Of a DNA stretch of 26,615 nucleotides, positions 1 to 7,309 are shown piece after piece. A program made the translations under genes and the position numbers. Where the stretch lies: the NCBI GenBank assembly GCA_964553405.1, contig CAZKLS010000028.1:1-26615 (forward strand). Reading direction: 5' to 3'. The stretch is from DATIRA01 sp964553405 (lineage in GTDB: Bacteria > Pseudomonadota > Gammaproteobacteria > Steroidobacterales > Steroidobacteraceae). A model generated the notes under the pieces. It saw nothing but the letters and a program-made list of their open reading frames with translations, was not told where the DNA came from and did no database searches. How positions within the stretch are numbered: position 1 is the stretch's first letter; every line of letters begins with the position of its first letter.

Positions 1-161
1 CTGGAGGCTCCGGCTCGGCATCCCTGCCTCGCACGGTTGCCGGACAGATGTCCGGCCAGCCGCCCCAGCGCGTCGCGAGGCCCGTCACGGTCGGTGGTCG
101 CTCCGCAGCCCGCGGACGGTCGGTGAACGCTCAGTAACCCACGAACGGCGAGCGGTCGCGA
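1..161. other. Non-coding left edge with partial repeat copy
   Basis: I find no convincing coding sequence here. Bases 1-12 (CTGGAGGCTCCG) are an exact inverted copy of 217-228, and bases 13-30 continue with a similar GGCATCC-type loop, so the window edge probably cuts through a second copy of the repeat at 165-270. A separate perfect inverted repeat, GCCGGACA (39-46) and TGTCCGGC (49-56), can form a short hairpin. A 10-bp direct repeat, ACGGTCGGTG, occurs at 87-96 and 116-125. No T-tract follows any hairpin, so none is called a terminator. Confidence 0.45.
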
Positions 162-164
162 CCA

Positions 165-270
165 GTCCCTTTCCCGGGGCCCGCGGCGAAGCCGTCGCGC
201 GACAGGATGTCGCGCGCGGAGCCTCCAGGGATGGATTTACGGCGTCTTCGCGGCGGGCCCCGGCAAGGAC
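165..270 (-). repeat. Folded intergenic inverted-repeat element after dapC
   Basis: The outer arms at 171-191 and 246-266 are inverted copies of each other, matching at 19 of 21 positions. A further GTCC/GGAC pair at 165-168 and 267-270 extends the stem after a 2-nt bulge. Between the arms lies a perfect 9-bp hairpin: CGCGCGACA (196-204), loop GGA, TGTCGCGCG (208-216). Read on the minus strand, which is the direction of dapC transcription, the segment between the right arm and the inner hairpin contains AAATCCATCCCTGG followed by AGGCTCCG. Bases 217-228 recur inverted at 1-12, which suggests a dispersed repeat family. It lies 62 bp past the dapC stop, so it could shape the 3' end of that mRNA. 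No transposase or T-tract is visible. Confidence 0.6.
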
Positions 271-282
271 GTCGTGAGCGAC

Positions 283-301
283 CGGCCAAAGAGTCTGGCC
301 G
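283..301. other. Small hairpin just downstream of dapC
   Basis: CGGCCA (283-288) and TGGCCG (296-301) form a 6-bp inverted repeat with a 7-nt loop, about 30 bp beyond the dapC stop codon. No run of T follows on the minus strand, so it is not a convincing intrinsic terminator. It may simply stabilise the transcript end. Confidence 0.3.
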
Positions 302-332
302 CAGTGAAGGACATGCTTCGGTGCTGGTCGCC

Positions 333-1532
333 TTACCGCGACGTCCGGACGTAACTGACGATCCGGTGCGCCGCCTCCACGCAGTCCTCGACGCTCGCGA
401 CCAGCGAGATCCGTACGCGGCCGCGGCCCGGGTTACCGACCGCGGAGTCCCGCGCAAGATAGGAGCCCGGCAGCACCGTGACGTGCTGCTGCTCGAAGAG
501 CCCGCGTACGAAATGCTCGTCGTCGCCGACCTCGGGCCACAGGTAGAACGCGCCGGCCGGCCGCTCGACCGGGAGCACCTCGCCGAGGATCGGCAGGACC
601 CGCTCGAACTTCTCGCGGTAGAGCCGCCGGTTTTCGACGACGTGCGCCTCGTCCTGCCAGGCCGGCAGGCTCGCAAGCTGCACGTGCACCGGCATCGCGC
701 AGCCGTGGTAGGTGCGGTAGAGGCGGAACGGCTCGATCAGCGCGGCGTCCCCGGCCACGAAGCCCGAGCGCAATCCCGGGACGCTCGACCGCTTCGAGAG
801 GCTGTGGAAGACGACGCAGCGCTGGTACTGCCCGTGCCCGGCCGCGGCGGCGGCCTCGAGCAGGCCGGGCGGGGGCTGGAGCTCGTCCGGGTAGATCTCC
901 GAGTAGCACTCGTCGGCCATCACGACGAAGTCGTATCGCTCGGCGAGTTCGAGCGCCCGGCGCAGGTAGTCCGCCGGCATCACCGCGCCGGTCGGGTTGC
1001 CCGGGCTGCACAGGATCAGCAGCTGGCAGTCGTTCCAGGTGGCGGAGTCCACCGCATCGAGGTCGGGCAGGTAGCCGTTGCCGGGCCAGCCGTCGAGCAA
1101 CACCGGCTCCGCGCCGGCGAGCAGCGCGGCCCCCTCGTAGATCTGGTAGAACGGATTCGGCATCAGCACCCGCGGCCGGGGCCGGGTCGGGTCCACGACC
1201 GCCTGCACGAAGGCGAAGATCCCCTCGCGGGTTCCGTTCAGCGGCAGCACCATCGTGTCGGCGTCCAGTGACTCTCGCAGCAGGCGGAAGCGTCGCGCGA
1301 GCCAGTCCGCGATCGCGCCCCGCAGCTCCGGCAGGCCGGCGGTCAGCGGATAGCTGCCGAGCCCCTCGAGCGCCGCGGCCAGCGCGGCCGCGATGAATGC
1401 CGGCGGCGCGTGCCGCGGCTCGCCGATCGAGAGCGGGATGTGGGGCAGGTCGCCGGGGGGACTCGCGCCGGCCAGCAGTCCGCGCAGGCGCTCGAACGGG
1501 TACGGCTGCAGGCGCCCGAGCCGTGGATTCAT
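333..1532 (-). CDS. dapC: Succinyldiaminopimelate aminotransferase DapC
   Basis: A fold-type I, PLP-dependent aminotransferase of 399 residues. DapC-type enzymes make N-succinyl-LL-2,6-diaminopimelate from the 2-amino-6-oxo precursor in the succinylase branch of lysine and meso-DAP synthesis, in the cytoplasm. Visible motifs are SIGEPRH near residue 35, SPGNPTG at 176-182, ADECYSEIY at 206-214 and the PLP-lysine motif SLSKRS with Lys247. The ATG at 1530-1532 lies 4 bp past the glnD stop, so it is probably translated from the map-glnD-dapC transcript. The family is close to other class I aminotransferases, and the specific assignment rests on the SLSKRSSVPGLRSG signature plus the glnD neighbourhood. 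Length is normal and no key residue appears to be missing. Confidence 0.9.
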   Translation of the reverse strand: MNPRLGRLQPYPFERLRGLLAGASPPGDLPHIPLSIGEPRHAPPAFIAAALAAALEGLGSYPLTAGLPELRGAIADWLARRFRLLRESLDADTMVLPLNGTREGIFAFVQAVVDPTRPRPRVLMPNPFYQIYEGAALLAGAEPVLLDGWPGNGYLPDLDAVDSATWNDCQLLILCSPGNPTGAVMPADYLRRALELAERYDFVVMADECYSEIYPDELQPPPGLLEAAAAAGHGQYQRCVVFHSLSKRSSVPGLRSGFVAGDAALIEPFRLYRTYHGCAMPVHVQLASLPAWQDEAHVVENRRLYREKFERVLPILGEVLPVERPAGAFYLWPEVGDDEHFVRGLFEQQHVTVLPGSYLARDSAVGNPGRGRVRISLVASVEDCVEAAHRIVSYVRTSR

Positions 1533-1536
1533 GCGC

Positions 1537-4257
1537 TCAGGATCGGGCGTGACCGGTGGCGCCGGGCTCGCGGCGGTCGAGCGCGTCGACGAGCCGCTCC
1601 TGAAGCCGCAGCCGCGCGGTCTCGGTCAAAGGCTGGCCGTACTCGTCCGAGACGAAGAACACGTCCTCGGCTCGCTCGCCGACCGTGACGATCTTGGCTG
1701 CGTTCACGTCGATGCCCTCGGCCAGGAACACCTTGCCGATCTCGCTCAGCAGACCGGGGCGGTCGCCGGCGATGATCTCGAGGATCGTGCGCTGCTGCAG
1801 CGGATCGTCGGAGTAGGTGATCTGGGTCGGTGTCGTGAACATCCGCACCTGGCGCGGCACGCGCCGGTTCACGACCGGGAAGCTCACCTCGGGGGAATCC
1901 AGCACGTGCGAGAGGTTGCGCTCGATGTACCGGGCACGCTCGCCGTCGGCGATCGGCGTGCCGGTATCCTCGAGCACCAGGTAGGTGTCGAGGCTCAGGC
2001 CGCCTTCGAGCGGCGTGATGCGGGCGTCGAGGATGTTGAGCCCCATCTGGTCGAGCAGGGCGGTCGTGCGCGCGAAGCTGTCCTTCTTGTGGGGCATCAG
2101 CGTCAGCACGGCATTCCCGCCGCGCTCCGGCGTGTCCCGCACCGCGACCAGCGCCGAGGGGTCGGCCGGGTCCCGCCCCGCGACCAGGCAGGTATGCCAG
2201 GCGACCTCGGCGGGCGTGTGCCTGAGGAAATAGTTCGAGTTGCAGCGCGACCAGACGGCCTCGATGCGCTCGGGCGGCAGGCCCTTGCGAGCCAGCAGCT
2301 CGATGGCCTCGGCGCGGGTCTCGGCGACCAGCTCGTCCTGGTCGATCGGGGACTCGAGCCCGCGGCGCAGCGCACGCCGCGTGCGCTCGTAGAAGTCCTG
2401 GAACAGCGAGGCTTTCCAGGAGTTCCAGAGCTTCGGGTTCGTGCCGCGCACGTCGGCGACCGTGAGCAGGTACAGGTAATCGAGATGCGTCTGGTCACCC
2501 ACGGTCCGGGCGAACTCGCGGATGACCTCGGGGTCCGAGATGTCCTTCTTCTGCGCCGTGACCGACAGCAGCAGGTGGTTGCGGACCAGCCATGCGACCA
2601 GGCGGGCGTCGTAACGCGAGAGTCCCTGCTCCAGGCAGAAGGCCTCGGCGTCCACCGCGCCGAGCTCGGAATGGTCGCCGCCGCGGCCCTTGGCGATGTC
2701 GTGGAACAGCGCGGCCAGGTAGACGATTTCCGGCTTCGGCACCTTCTGCATCAGCCGGGACATCGCCGGCAGCTCGCTGGCGAAACGCTCGAGCATCAGC
2801 CGGCGGAGGTTCCTGACCACGAACAGCGTGTGGGCATCCACGGTGTAGGAGTGGAAGAGGTCGTACTGCATCCGGCCGACGATGCGTCCGAAGGCAGGTA
2901 TGTAGCGGCCGAGCACGCCGTACAGGTTCATCCGGCGCAGCTCGTGCGTCAGCCCGCGGGGCGCCTGCAGGAACTCGAGGAACAGCCGGTGGTTGCGCGG
3001 GTTCTGCCGGAATTCCTCGTCGATCAGCCACAGGTGCCGCCCGAGCAGGCGCACCGTGTCGGCCCGCACGCCGCGGATCTCGGCGTGATCCTGCATCAGC
3101 CGGAACAGCTCGAGCATCGCGGTCGGATTGCGCACGAACACGTCCTCGGACGTCACCTCGAGGTAGTCGTTGCGCACCTGGAAGCGCGGGTTCAGCGGCA
3201 CGACCTCGGCCGCGCCCTCGGTCAGGATCGCCTCGCGGAACAGCTGCAGCAGCATCTCGTTCAGCAGGCTCACGTCCATCACGGTGCGGTAATAGCGCTG
3301 CATGAACTGCTCGACCGCCAGCGTGTAGGTCGCGTCCTCGTAGCCGAACATCCGGGCGATGCGGATCTGGTAGTCGAACAGCAGGCGATCCTCGCGGCGC
3401 GCCGTGATCACGTGCAGCGCGAAGCGGACCCGCCACAGGAAGTCCTGGGCCTGGCGCAGCTTGCGCAGCTCGCCGCGCGTCAGGAAGCCGTGCTCGACCA
3501 GCTCGTCGAAGGTCTCCGCGCCGAAGTGGCGCTTGGCCACCCAGCCGATCGTCTGGATGTCGCGCAGGCCGCCCGGGCTCGCCTTGACGTTCGGCTCCAG
3601 GTTGTAGGCCGTGTCGTGGTAACGGTGATGACGCGTCGCCTGTTCCGCGAGCTTGGCCTCGAAGAACTCCCTGGAGGACCAGATCCGGTCCGGGCCGAGC
3701 GCACGGCGCATCGACTGGAACAGGTGCTCCGGGCCGCAGAGCAGGCGCGCCTCGATCAGCGTGGTCGCGACGCTGACGTCGGCCGCGCACTCGCGCTGGC
3801 AGTCGTCGATCGTGCGGACGCTGTGGCCGACCTCGAGCCCGATGTCCCACATGAACGCCAGGAAGGCCTCGATGCCGCCGTGTCCGTCCGCCGACTCGCT
3901 CTTCGGCAGCAGGATCAGAACGTCGATGTCCGAGCACGGGTGCAGCTCGCCCCGGCCGTAGCCGCCGACCGCGATCAGGTCGACGTCCTTCTCGTGCGGC
4001 CCGGCGTGCAGCGACCAGGCCTTGCGCAGCACCACGTCCACCATGCGGGCGCGATCGTGCACCAGCGACTCGATCGGCTCTTCTTCGACGAACCGGCGCT
4101 CGAGGTCCGCGCTGCCCTCGGCCAACGCGTGACGGAAGCTCGCGATCCGGTCGTCGCCGGCGTCGAGCAGCTCGGGAAGTCCGGTGAGGAATCCCCAGGG
4201 CGGCAGCGGCAGCCGTCTGGCGGGCGCCTCGTGATCGCCGGCAGGCGTGGCGGACAT
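1537..4257 (-). CDS. glnD: Bifunctional uridylyltransferase/uridylyl-removing enzyme GlnD
   Basis: This is the glutamine sensor that uridylylates PII (GlnB/GlnK) when glutamine is low and removes UMP when it is high. It thereby sets glutamine synthetase activity and NtrBC output. The 906-residue protein (E. coli about 890) shows the nucleotidyltransferase motif GGYGRGE at about residue 98 with metal-binding Asp110 and Asp112. The HD hydrolase motif FHDIAKG has His519-Asp520. Two C-terminal ACT domains start near residues 714 and 820 (second with AGDRPGLLSEIG). The ATG at 4257 was chosen because it lies 5 bp after the map stop; the longer frame to 4341 would run deep into map and gives no recognisable sequence. 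The Shine-Dalgarno is weak, consistent with coupling to map. Confidence 0.95.
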   Translation of the reverse strand: MSATPAGDHEAPARRLPLPPWGFLTGLPELLDAGDDRIASFRHALAEGSADLERRFVEEEPIESLVHDRARMVDVVLRKAWSLHAGPHEKDVDLIAVGGYGRGELHPCSDIDVLILLPKSESADGHGGIEAFLAFMWDIGLEVGHSVRTIDDCQRECAADVSVATTLIEARLLCGPEHLFQSMRRALGPDRIWSSREFFEAKLAEQATRHHRYHDTAYNLEPNVKASPGGLRDIQTIGWVAKRHFGAETFDELVEHGFLTRGELRKLRQAQDFLWRVRFALHVITARREDRLLFDYQIRIARMFGYEDATYTLAVEQFMQRYYRTVMDVSLLNEMLLQLFREAILTEGAAEVVPLNPRFQVRNDYLEVTSEDVFVRNPTAMLELFRLMQDHAEIRGVRADTVRLLGRHLWLIDEEFRQNPRNHRLFLEFLQAPRGLTHELRRMNLYGVLGRYIPAFGRIVGRMQYDLFHSYTVDAHTLFVVRNLRRLMLERFASELPAMSRLMQKVPKPEIVYLAALFHDIAKGRGGDHSELGAVDAEAFCLEQGLSRYDARLVAWLVRNHLLLSVTAQKKDISDPEVIREFARTVGDQTHLDYLYLLTVADVRGTNPKLWNSWKASLFQDFYERTRRALRRGLESPIDQDELVAETRAEAIELLARKGLPPERIEAVWSRCNSNYFLRHTPAEVAWHTCLVAGRDPADPSALVAVRDTPERGGNAVLTLMPHKKDSFARTTALLDQMGLNILDARITPLEGGLSLDTYLVLEDTGTPIADGERARYIERNLSHVLDSPEVSFPVVNRRVPRQVRMFTTPTQITYSDDPLQQRTILEIIAGDRPGLLSEIGKVFLAEGIDVNAAKIVTVGERAEDVFFVSDEYGQPLTETARLRLQERLVDALDRREPGATGHARS

Positions 4258-4262
4258 CGCGG

Positions 4263-5084
4263 TCAGGGCGGGGGTTGTTCGTGGGCGCCGAGCGTGAGCA
4301 CCTCGGCGCCTTCGGTGGTCACGAGGATCGTGTGTTCCCACTGCGCGGAGAGCGAGTGGTCACGCGTGATCACGGTCCAGCCGTCCGGCAGCAGCTTCAC
4401 CTCGCGCCGCCCGGCGTTCACCATCGGCTCGATCGTGAACGTCATGCCGGGCACGAGCTCGAGGCCGGTGCCCGGTTCGCCGAAATGCAGCACCTGCGGG
4501 TCCTCGTGGAAGCCGCGCCCGATGCCGTGTCCGCAATACTCGCGGACGACCGAGTAGTGGTTGCCCTCGACGAAAGTCTGGATCGCGTGCCCGATGTCGC
4601 CGAGCCGGGCGCCGGGTTTCACGGTCCGGATGCCACGCCACATCGCCTGGTAGGTCACGTCGATCAGGCGCCGCACGTGGGGCTGGATCCGTCCGACCGT
4701 GTACATGCGGCTGGTGTCGCCGTGAAACCCGTCCTTGATCACGGTGACGTCGACGTTGACGACGTCGCCCTGCCGCAGCTTGCGGTCGCCCGGTATGCCG
4801 TGGCAGACGACGTGGTTGACCGAAGTGCAGATGGACTTCGGGTAGCCCCGGTAGCCGAGCGGGGCGGGCACGGCCTTCTGCACGTCCACGATGAAATCGT
4901 GGCAGATGCGGTCCAGCTCGTCGGTCGAGACGCCCGGCACGACCTGGGGACCGATCATGTCCAGCACCTCGGACGCAAGCCGCCCGGCCACGCGCATGGC
5001 CTCGGCTTCCGCCGTGGTCTTGACGGAAACGCTGCCTGCGCTGTCGGACTTCCAGTGGGTGCCTGCCGGCTCTGGGTACTGCAT
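4263..5084 (-). CDS. map: Type I methionine aminopeptidase
   Basis: Removes the N-terminal methionine from nascent proteins after deformylation. The 273-residue protein carries all five metal ligands of the family in order: Asp112 (VDVTV), Asp123 (HGDTSRM), His186 (CGHGIGR), Glu219 (TIEPMV) and Glu250 (QWEHT). It also has the substrate-contact histidine at 95 (VCHGIPG). Numbering runs about 15 ahead of E. coli, so the N-terminus is slightly long. The ATG at 5084 is preceded by GAGAGG at unusually short spacing. The next upstream candidate in frame would cross the divergent promoter region and rpsB leader, and no GTG start lies near the family's usual N-terminus. It is the first gene of the map-glnD-dapC unit and is divergent from rpsB. 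Confidence 0.93.
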   Translation of the reverse strand: MQYPEPAGTHWKSDSAGSVSVKTTAEAEAMRVAGRLASEVLDMIGPQVVPGVSTDELDRICHDFIVDVQKAVPAPLGYRGYPKSICTSVNHVVCHGIPGDRKLRQGDVVNVDVTVIKDGFHGDTSRMYTVGRIQPHVRRLIDVTYQAMWRGIRTVKPGARLGDIGHAIQTFVEGNHYSVVREYCGHGIGRGFHEDPQVLHFGEPGTGLELVPGMTFTIEPMVNAGRREVKLLPDGWTVITRDHSLSAQWEHTILVTTEGAEVLTLGAHEQPPP

Positions 5085-5133
5085 GCCTCTCGACGGATAG
5101 GGTCGCACGCTGGCGGCCGGCGCGCGCAAGTGT

Positions 5134-5161
5134 TTGAACAAGCGGCCGGTTATGGTATAAA
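5134..5161 (+). promoter_or_regulatory. Predicted sigma-70 promoter of rpsB-tsf
   Basis: A TTGAAC -35 (5134-5139) and a TATAAA -10 (5156-5161) are separated by 16 bp, followed at once by a G+C-rich discriminator (GCGCGGC). Such discriminators are known at ribosomal promoters under stringent (ppGpp) control. The inferred start near 5168 leaves a leader of about 125 nt. No transcript data are available here. Confidence 0.6.
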
Positions 5162-5180
5162 GCGCGGCTCGGTTTGACAA
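5152..5180 (-). promoter_or_regulatory. Predicted divergent promoter of map-glnD-dapC
   Basis: On the minus strand, TTGTCA (5180-5175, 5 of 6 consensus bases) is followed after 17 bp by TACCAT (5157-5152, 4 of 6). An alternative -10, TATACC (5159-5154), has 15-bp spacing. Either -10 shares bases with the rpsB -10 on the other strand. The inferred start is near 5145, about 60 bp upstream of the map ATG. Confidence 0.4.
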
Positions 5181-5292
5181 CGAAATCCGCACACGCACCG
5201 GCACATGTGGCTGGGTGCCTGCCCGAGGCGACGAGTCCGGGCGGGTTGCCGCATGGGGTGCGTGGAGGCTCAACCCCACAAGGAGATTTTTC
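5168..5292 (+). promoter_or_regulatory. rpsB mRNA leader, candidate S2 autoregulation site
   Basis: The predicted 5' UTR can form two stem-loops. The first pairs CCTGCCCG (5218-5225) with CGGGCGGG (5238-5245), 8 bp with one G-U and a 12-nt loop. The second pairs TGGGGT (5254-5259) with ACCCCA (5273-5278) and ends directly beside the strong Shine-Dalgarno AAGGAGA (5280-5286). In E. coli, free S2 represses rpsB-tsf through the leader, and this position and fold fit such control. I have not compared it with the known consensus, so function is inferred. Confidence 0.45.
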
Positions 5293-6339
5293 ATGGCCAG
5301 CGTGTCCATGCGGCAGATGCTGGAGGCGGGTGTTCACTTCGGACATCAGACCCGCTTCTGGAACCCGAAGATGGCTCCGTTCATTTTCGGCGAGAGAAAC
5401 CGGATCCACATCATCAACCTCGAGAAGACCCTGCCCCTGTACCAGGAGGCGGCGGACTTCATCAAGAAGGTGGTCTCGGACGGAGGCACCGTGCTGTTCG
5501 TCGGCACGAAGCGCTCTGCCCGCGAGGCTATCCGCCAGGAGGCCCTGCGCTGTGGCATGCCGTTCGTGAGCCATCGCTGGCTGGGCGGCATGCTGACCAA
5601 CTTCAAGACCATCCGTCAGTCGATCCGCAAGCTGACCGAGATCGACGAGATGGCCGAGAGCGGCCAGCTCGAGGCCCGCAACAAGCGCGAGGCCCAGGGC
5701 CTGCGCCGCGAGCGCGAGAAGCTCGACCGCAGCCTCGGCGGCATCAAGGACATGGACGGTCTGCCGGACGCGCTGTTCGTCGTGGACGTCGGACACGAGC
5801 GGATCGCCGTGCACGAGGCGCAGAAGCTCGGCATCCCGGTCATCGCGATCGTGGACACCAACTGTGACCCGGACGGCATCAGCTACATGGTGCCGGGCAA
5901 CGACGACGCGATGCGGGCCATCCAGCTCTACGCGGCCGGCATCGCCGATGCCGTGCTCGAAGGCCGCGCGACGATCCCGGAGGTTGCGGTCGGCGAGGAC
6001 GAGTTCGTGGAACTCGACGAGGAGGGCCGGCCGAAGGCCAAGGCCGGTCCGCGGCGCCGTGCCGCGCCGGTGAAGAAGAAGGCTGCGCCGCGCCGCAAGC
6101 CGGCCGCCGCGGCGGCCCCGGCCGAGGCGTCGCCCGCAGAGGAAGCCCCCAGCGCGGATGCGCCCGCCGAGGAGGTGGCTGAGGTGGCTGAGGTGGCTGC
6201 GGTCTCGGTCGAGGCCGAGGAACTCGTCGATGCCGATCCGGAGGAGAGCCCGGAGGAGTTCATGGCAAGGCGTGCCGCGCTGCGCAAGAAGGCCCCGGGC
6301 ACCGAGAAGGCCGGGAATTCAGAGCAGGAAGGAGGCTGA
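5293..6339 (+). CDS. rpsB: 30S ribosomal protein S2 with long C-terminal extension
   Basis: S2 binds the small-subunit head/body junction and helps dock S1. The start is set by AAGGAGA six bases upstream of ATG and by the canonical S2 opening MASVSMRQMLEAGVHFGHQ. The core (residues 1 to about 245) is typical, with GHQTRFWNPKM, KTLPLY, HRWLGGMLTN and DPDGISYMVPGNDDA. The protein has 348 residues against about 241 in E. coli. The extra 100 or so form a low-complexity tail: first basic and Ala/Pro rich (GPRRRAAPVKKKAAPRRKP), then acidic, including an EVAEVAEVA stretch encoded by three perfect copies of GAGGTGGCT at 6172-6198, then basic again. The tail is in frame and ends with the tsf Shine-Dalgarno, so it is not an annotation artefact. 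Confidence 0.97.
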   Translation: MASVSMRQMLEAGVHFGHQTRFWNPKMAPFIFGERNRIHIINLEKTLPLYQEAADFIKKVVSDGGTVLFVGTKRSAREAIRQEALRCGMPFVSHRWLGGMLTNFKTIRQSIRKLTEIDEMAESGQLEARNKREAQGLRREREKLDRSLGGIKDMDGLPDALFVVDVGHERIAVHEAQKLGIPVIAIVDTNCDPDGISYMVPGNDDAMRAIQLYAAGIADAVLEGRATIPEVAVGEDEFVELDEEGRPKAKAGPRRRAAPVKKKAAPRRKPAAAAAPAEASPAEEAPSADAPAEEVAEVAEVAAVSVEAEELVDADPEESPEEFMARRAALRKKAPGTEKAGNSEQEGG

Positions 6340-6342
6340 GCC

Positions 6343-7230
6343 ATGTCCGTCACCGCTGAAGCAGTGAAGGCGCTCCGCGAGCGCACCGGCGCGGGCATGA
6401 TGGAGTGCAAGCGGGCGCTGGTCGAGGCCAATGGCGACCTCGAGGCCGCCGCAGAGATCATGCGCAAGTCGGGGCTCGCCAAGGCCGACAAGAAGGCCGG
6501 CCGCGTGGCGGCCGAGGGCGTGATCGTGATCGAGACCGCAGCGGACGGACAGTCCGCCGCGATCGTCGAGGTCAACTCGGAGACCGACTTCGTGGCCCGC
6601 GAGAAGGATTTCCAGGCGTTCGCGGCCGAGGTCGCGAAGACGGCGCTGGCCGCGAAGCCCGCGGACCTCGAGGCGCTGCTCGGCACCCGGCTCGAGAGCG
6701 GCAAGACGATCGAGGAGACCCGGCGGGAGCTGATCGCCCGCATCGGCGAGAACATCGGCGTGCGACGCTTCGAGCTGGTGAGCTCACCTGCGAAGCTGGC
6801 CACCTACCTGCACGGCACCCGCATCGGGACGCTGGTGTCCTACCAGGGCGGCGACGAGGCGCTCGGCAAGGACCTCGCGATGCACGTCGCGGCGATCAAC
6901 CCGCAGTACGTGTCGGTCGACGACGTGCCGGCGGATTTCGTTGCCAAGGAGCGTGAGATCGAGATGGCCAAGGCGGAAGCCGAGGCCCAGGGCAAGAAGC
7001 CGAAGGAGATCATCGCGAAGATGGTCGAGGGGCGGCTGCGCAAGTCGCTGGCCGAGATCGCGCTGCTCGGGCAGCCCTTCGTGCGCGACCCGGAGCTCAC
7101 GGTCGAGAAGCTGCTGAAGCAGTCCGAGGCAAAGGTGCTCGGCTTCGTGCGCTACGAGCTCGGCGCCGGCATCGAGAAGAAGCAGGAGAACTTCGCCGAG
7201 GAAGTGATGGCGCAGGTCCGAGGCGCCTGA
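6343..7230 (+). CDS. tsf: Elongation factor Ts
   Basis: Guanine nucleotide exchange factor that releases GDP from EF-Tu during elongation. The 295-residue protein begins with the UBA-like N-terminal module (AVKALRERTGAGMMECKRAL, residues 6-25), contains the ETDFVAR signature near residue 80 that inserts into EF-Tu, and has the family's HVAAINPQY segment near residue 182. It starts 3 bp after rpsB, and its Shine-Dalgarno GAAGGAGG lies inside the last rpsB codons, so the two genes are co-translated from one mRNA. A strong intrinsic terminator follows at 7252-7280. Length and motifs are normal. Confidence 0.97.
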   Translation: MSVTAEAVKALRERTGAGMMECKRALVEANGDLEAAAEIMRKSGLAKADKKAGRVAAEGVIVIETAADGQSAAIVEVNSETDFVAREKDFQAFAAEVAKTALAAKPADLEALLGTRLESGKTIEETRRELIARIGENIGVRRFELVSSPAKLATYLHGTRIGTLVSYQGGDEALGKDLAMHVAAINPQYVSVDDVPADFVAKEREIEMAKAEAEAQGKKPKEIIAKMVEGRLRKSLAEIALLGQPFVRDPELTVEKLLKQSEAKVLGFVRYELGAGIEKKQENFAEEVMAQVRGA

Positions 7231-7251
7231 TCCCGGCCGCAAGCACCAGTT

Positions 7252-7280
7252 AAGAACCCCGCCCCGGCGGGGTTCTTTAT
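7252..7280 (+). terminator. Rho-independent terminator of rpsB-tsf
   Basis: AAGAACCCCGC and its complement GCGGGGTTCTT form a stem of at least 11 bp (7252-7262 with 7267-7277) around a CCCG loop, followed by a short T/A-rich tail (TTTAT if the last stem bases are included). The A-run on the 5' side and T-run on the 3' side give it partial bidirectional character. The short tail may allow some read-through into pyrH. Confidence 0.85.
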
Positions 7281-7283
7281 AAT
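7278..7283 (+). promoter_or_regulatory. Candidate pyrH promoter -10 element
   Basis: A perfect TATAAT sits on the terminal T-tract of the rpsB-tsf terminator, 27 bp upstream of the pyrH ATG. No good -35 lies 16-18 bp upstream, because that stretch is the terminator stem, and there is no extended TGn motif. A promoter driving the pyrH-dnaE run is expected here because a terminator lies immediately upstream, but this exact element is only a candidate. Confidence 0.45.
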
Positions 7284-7309
7284 GCCGCCCGCAAGAGGGG
7301 GCCGAGCCG

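Noticed and set aside
131..332. Tail of a minus-strand ORF running past the dapC stop
   Set aside because: It is a frame shadow of dapC that happens to continue through the folded repeat; no domain or independent start.
4258..4341. Upstream extension of glnD
   Set aside because: Would overlap map by about 80 bp with Arg-rich sequence; ATG 4257 immediately after the map stop is the normal arrangement.
1393..4557. 1054-residue plus-strand ORF opposite glnD
   Set aside because: Antisense shadow of glnD caused by G/C third-position bias; His/Arg/Gln-rich, with no recognisable domain.
5174..5179. Perfect TTGACA on the plus strand in the rpsB leader
   Set aside because: No -10-like hexamer at 16-18 bp downstream; read on the minus strand it better serves as the -35 of map.
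5085..5309. Upstream extension of map to 5309
   Set aside because: Runs through the divergent promoters and the rpsB start; not conserved in the family.
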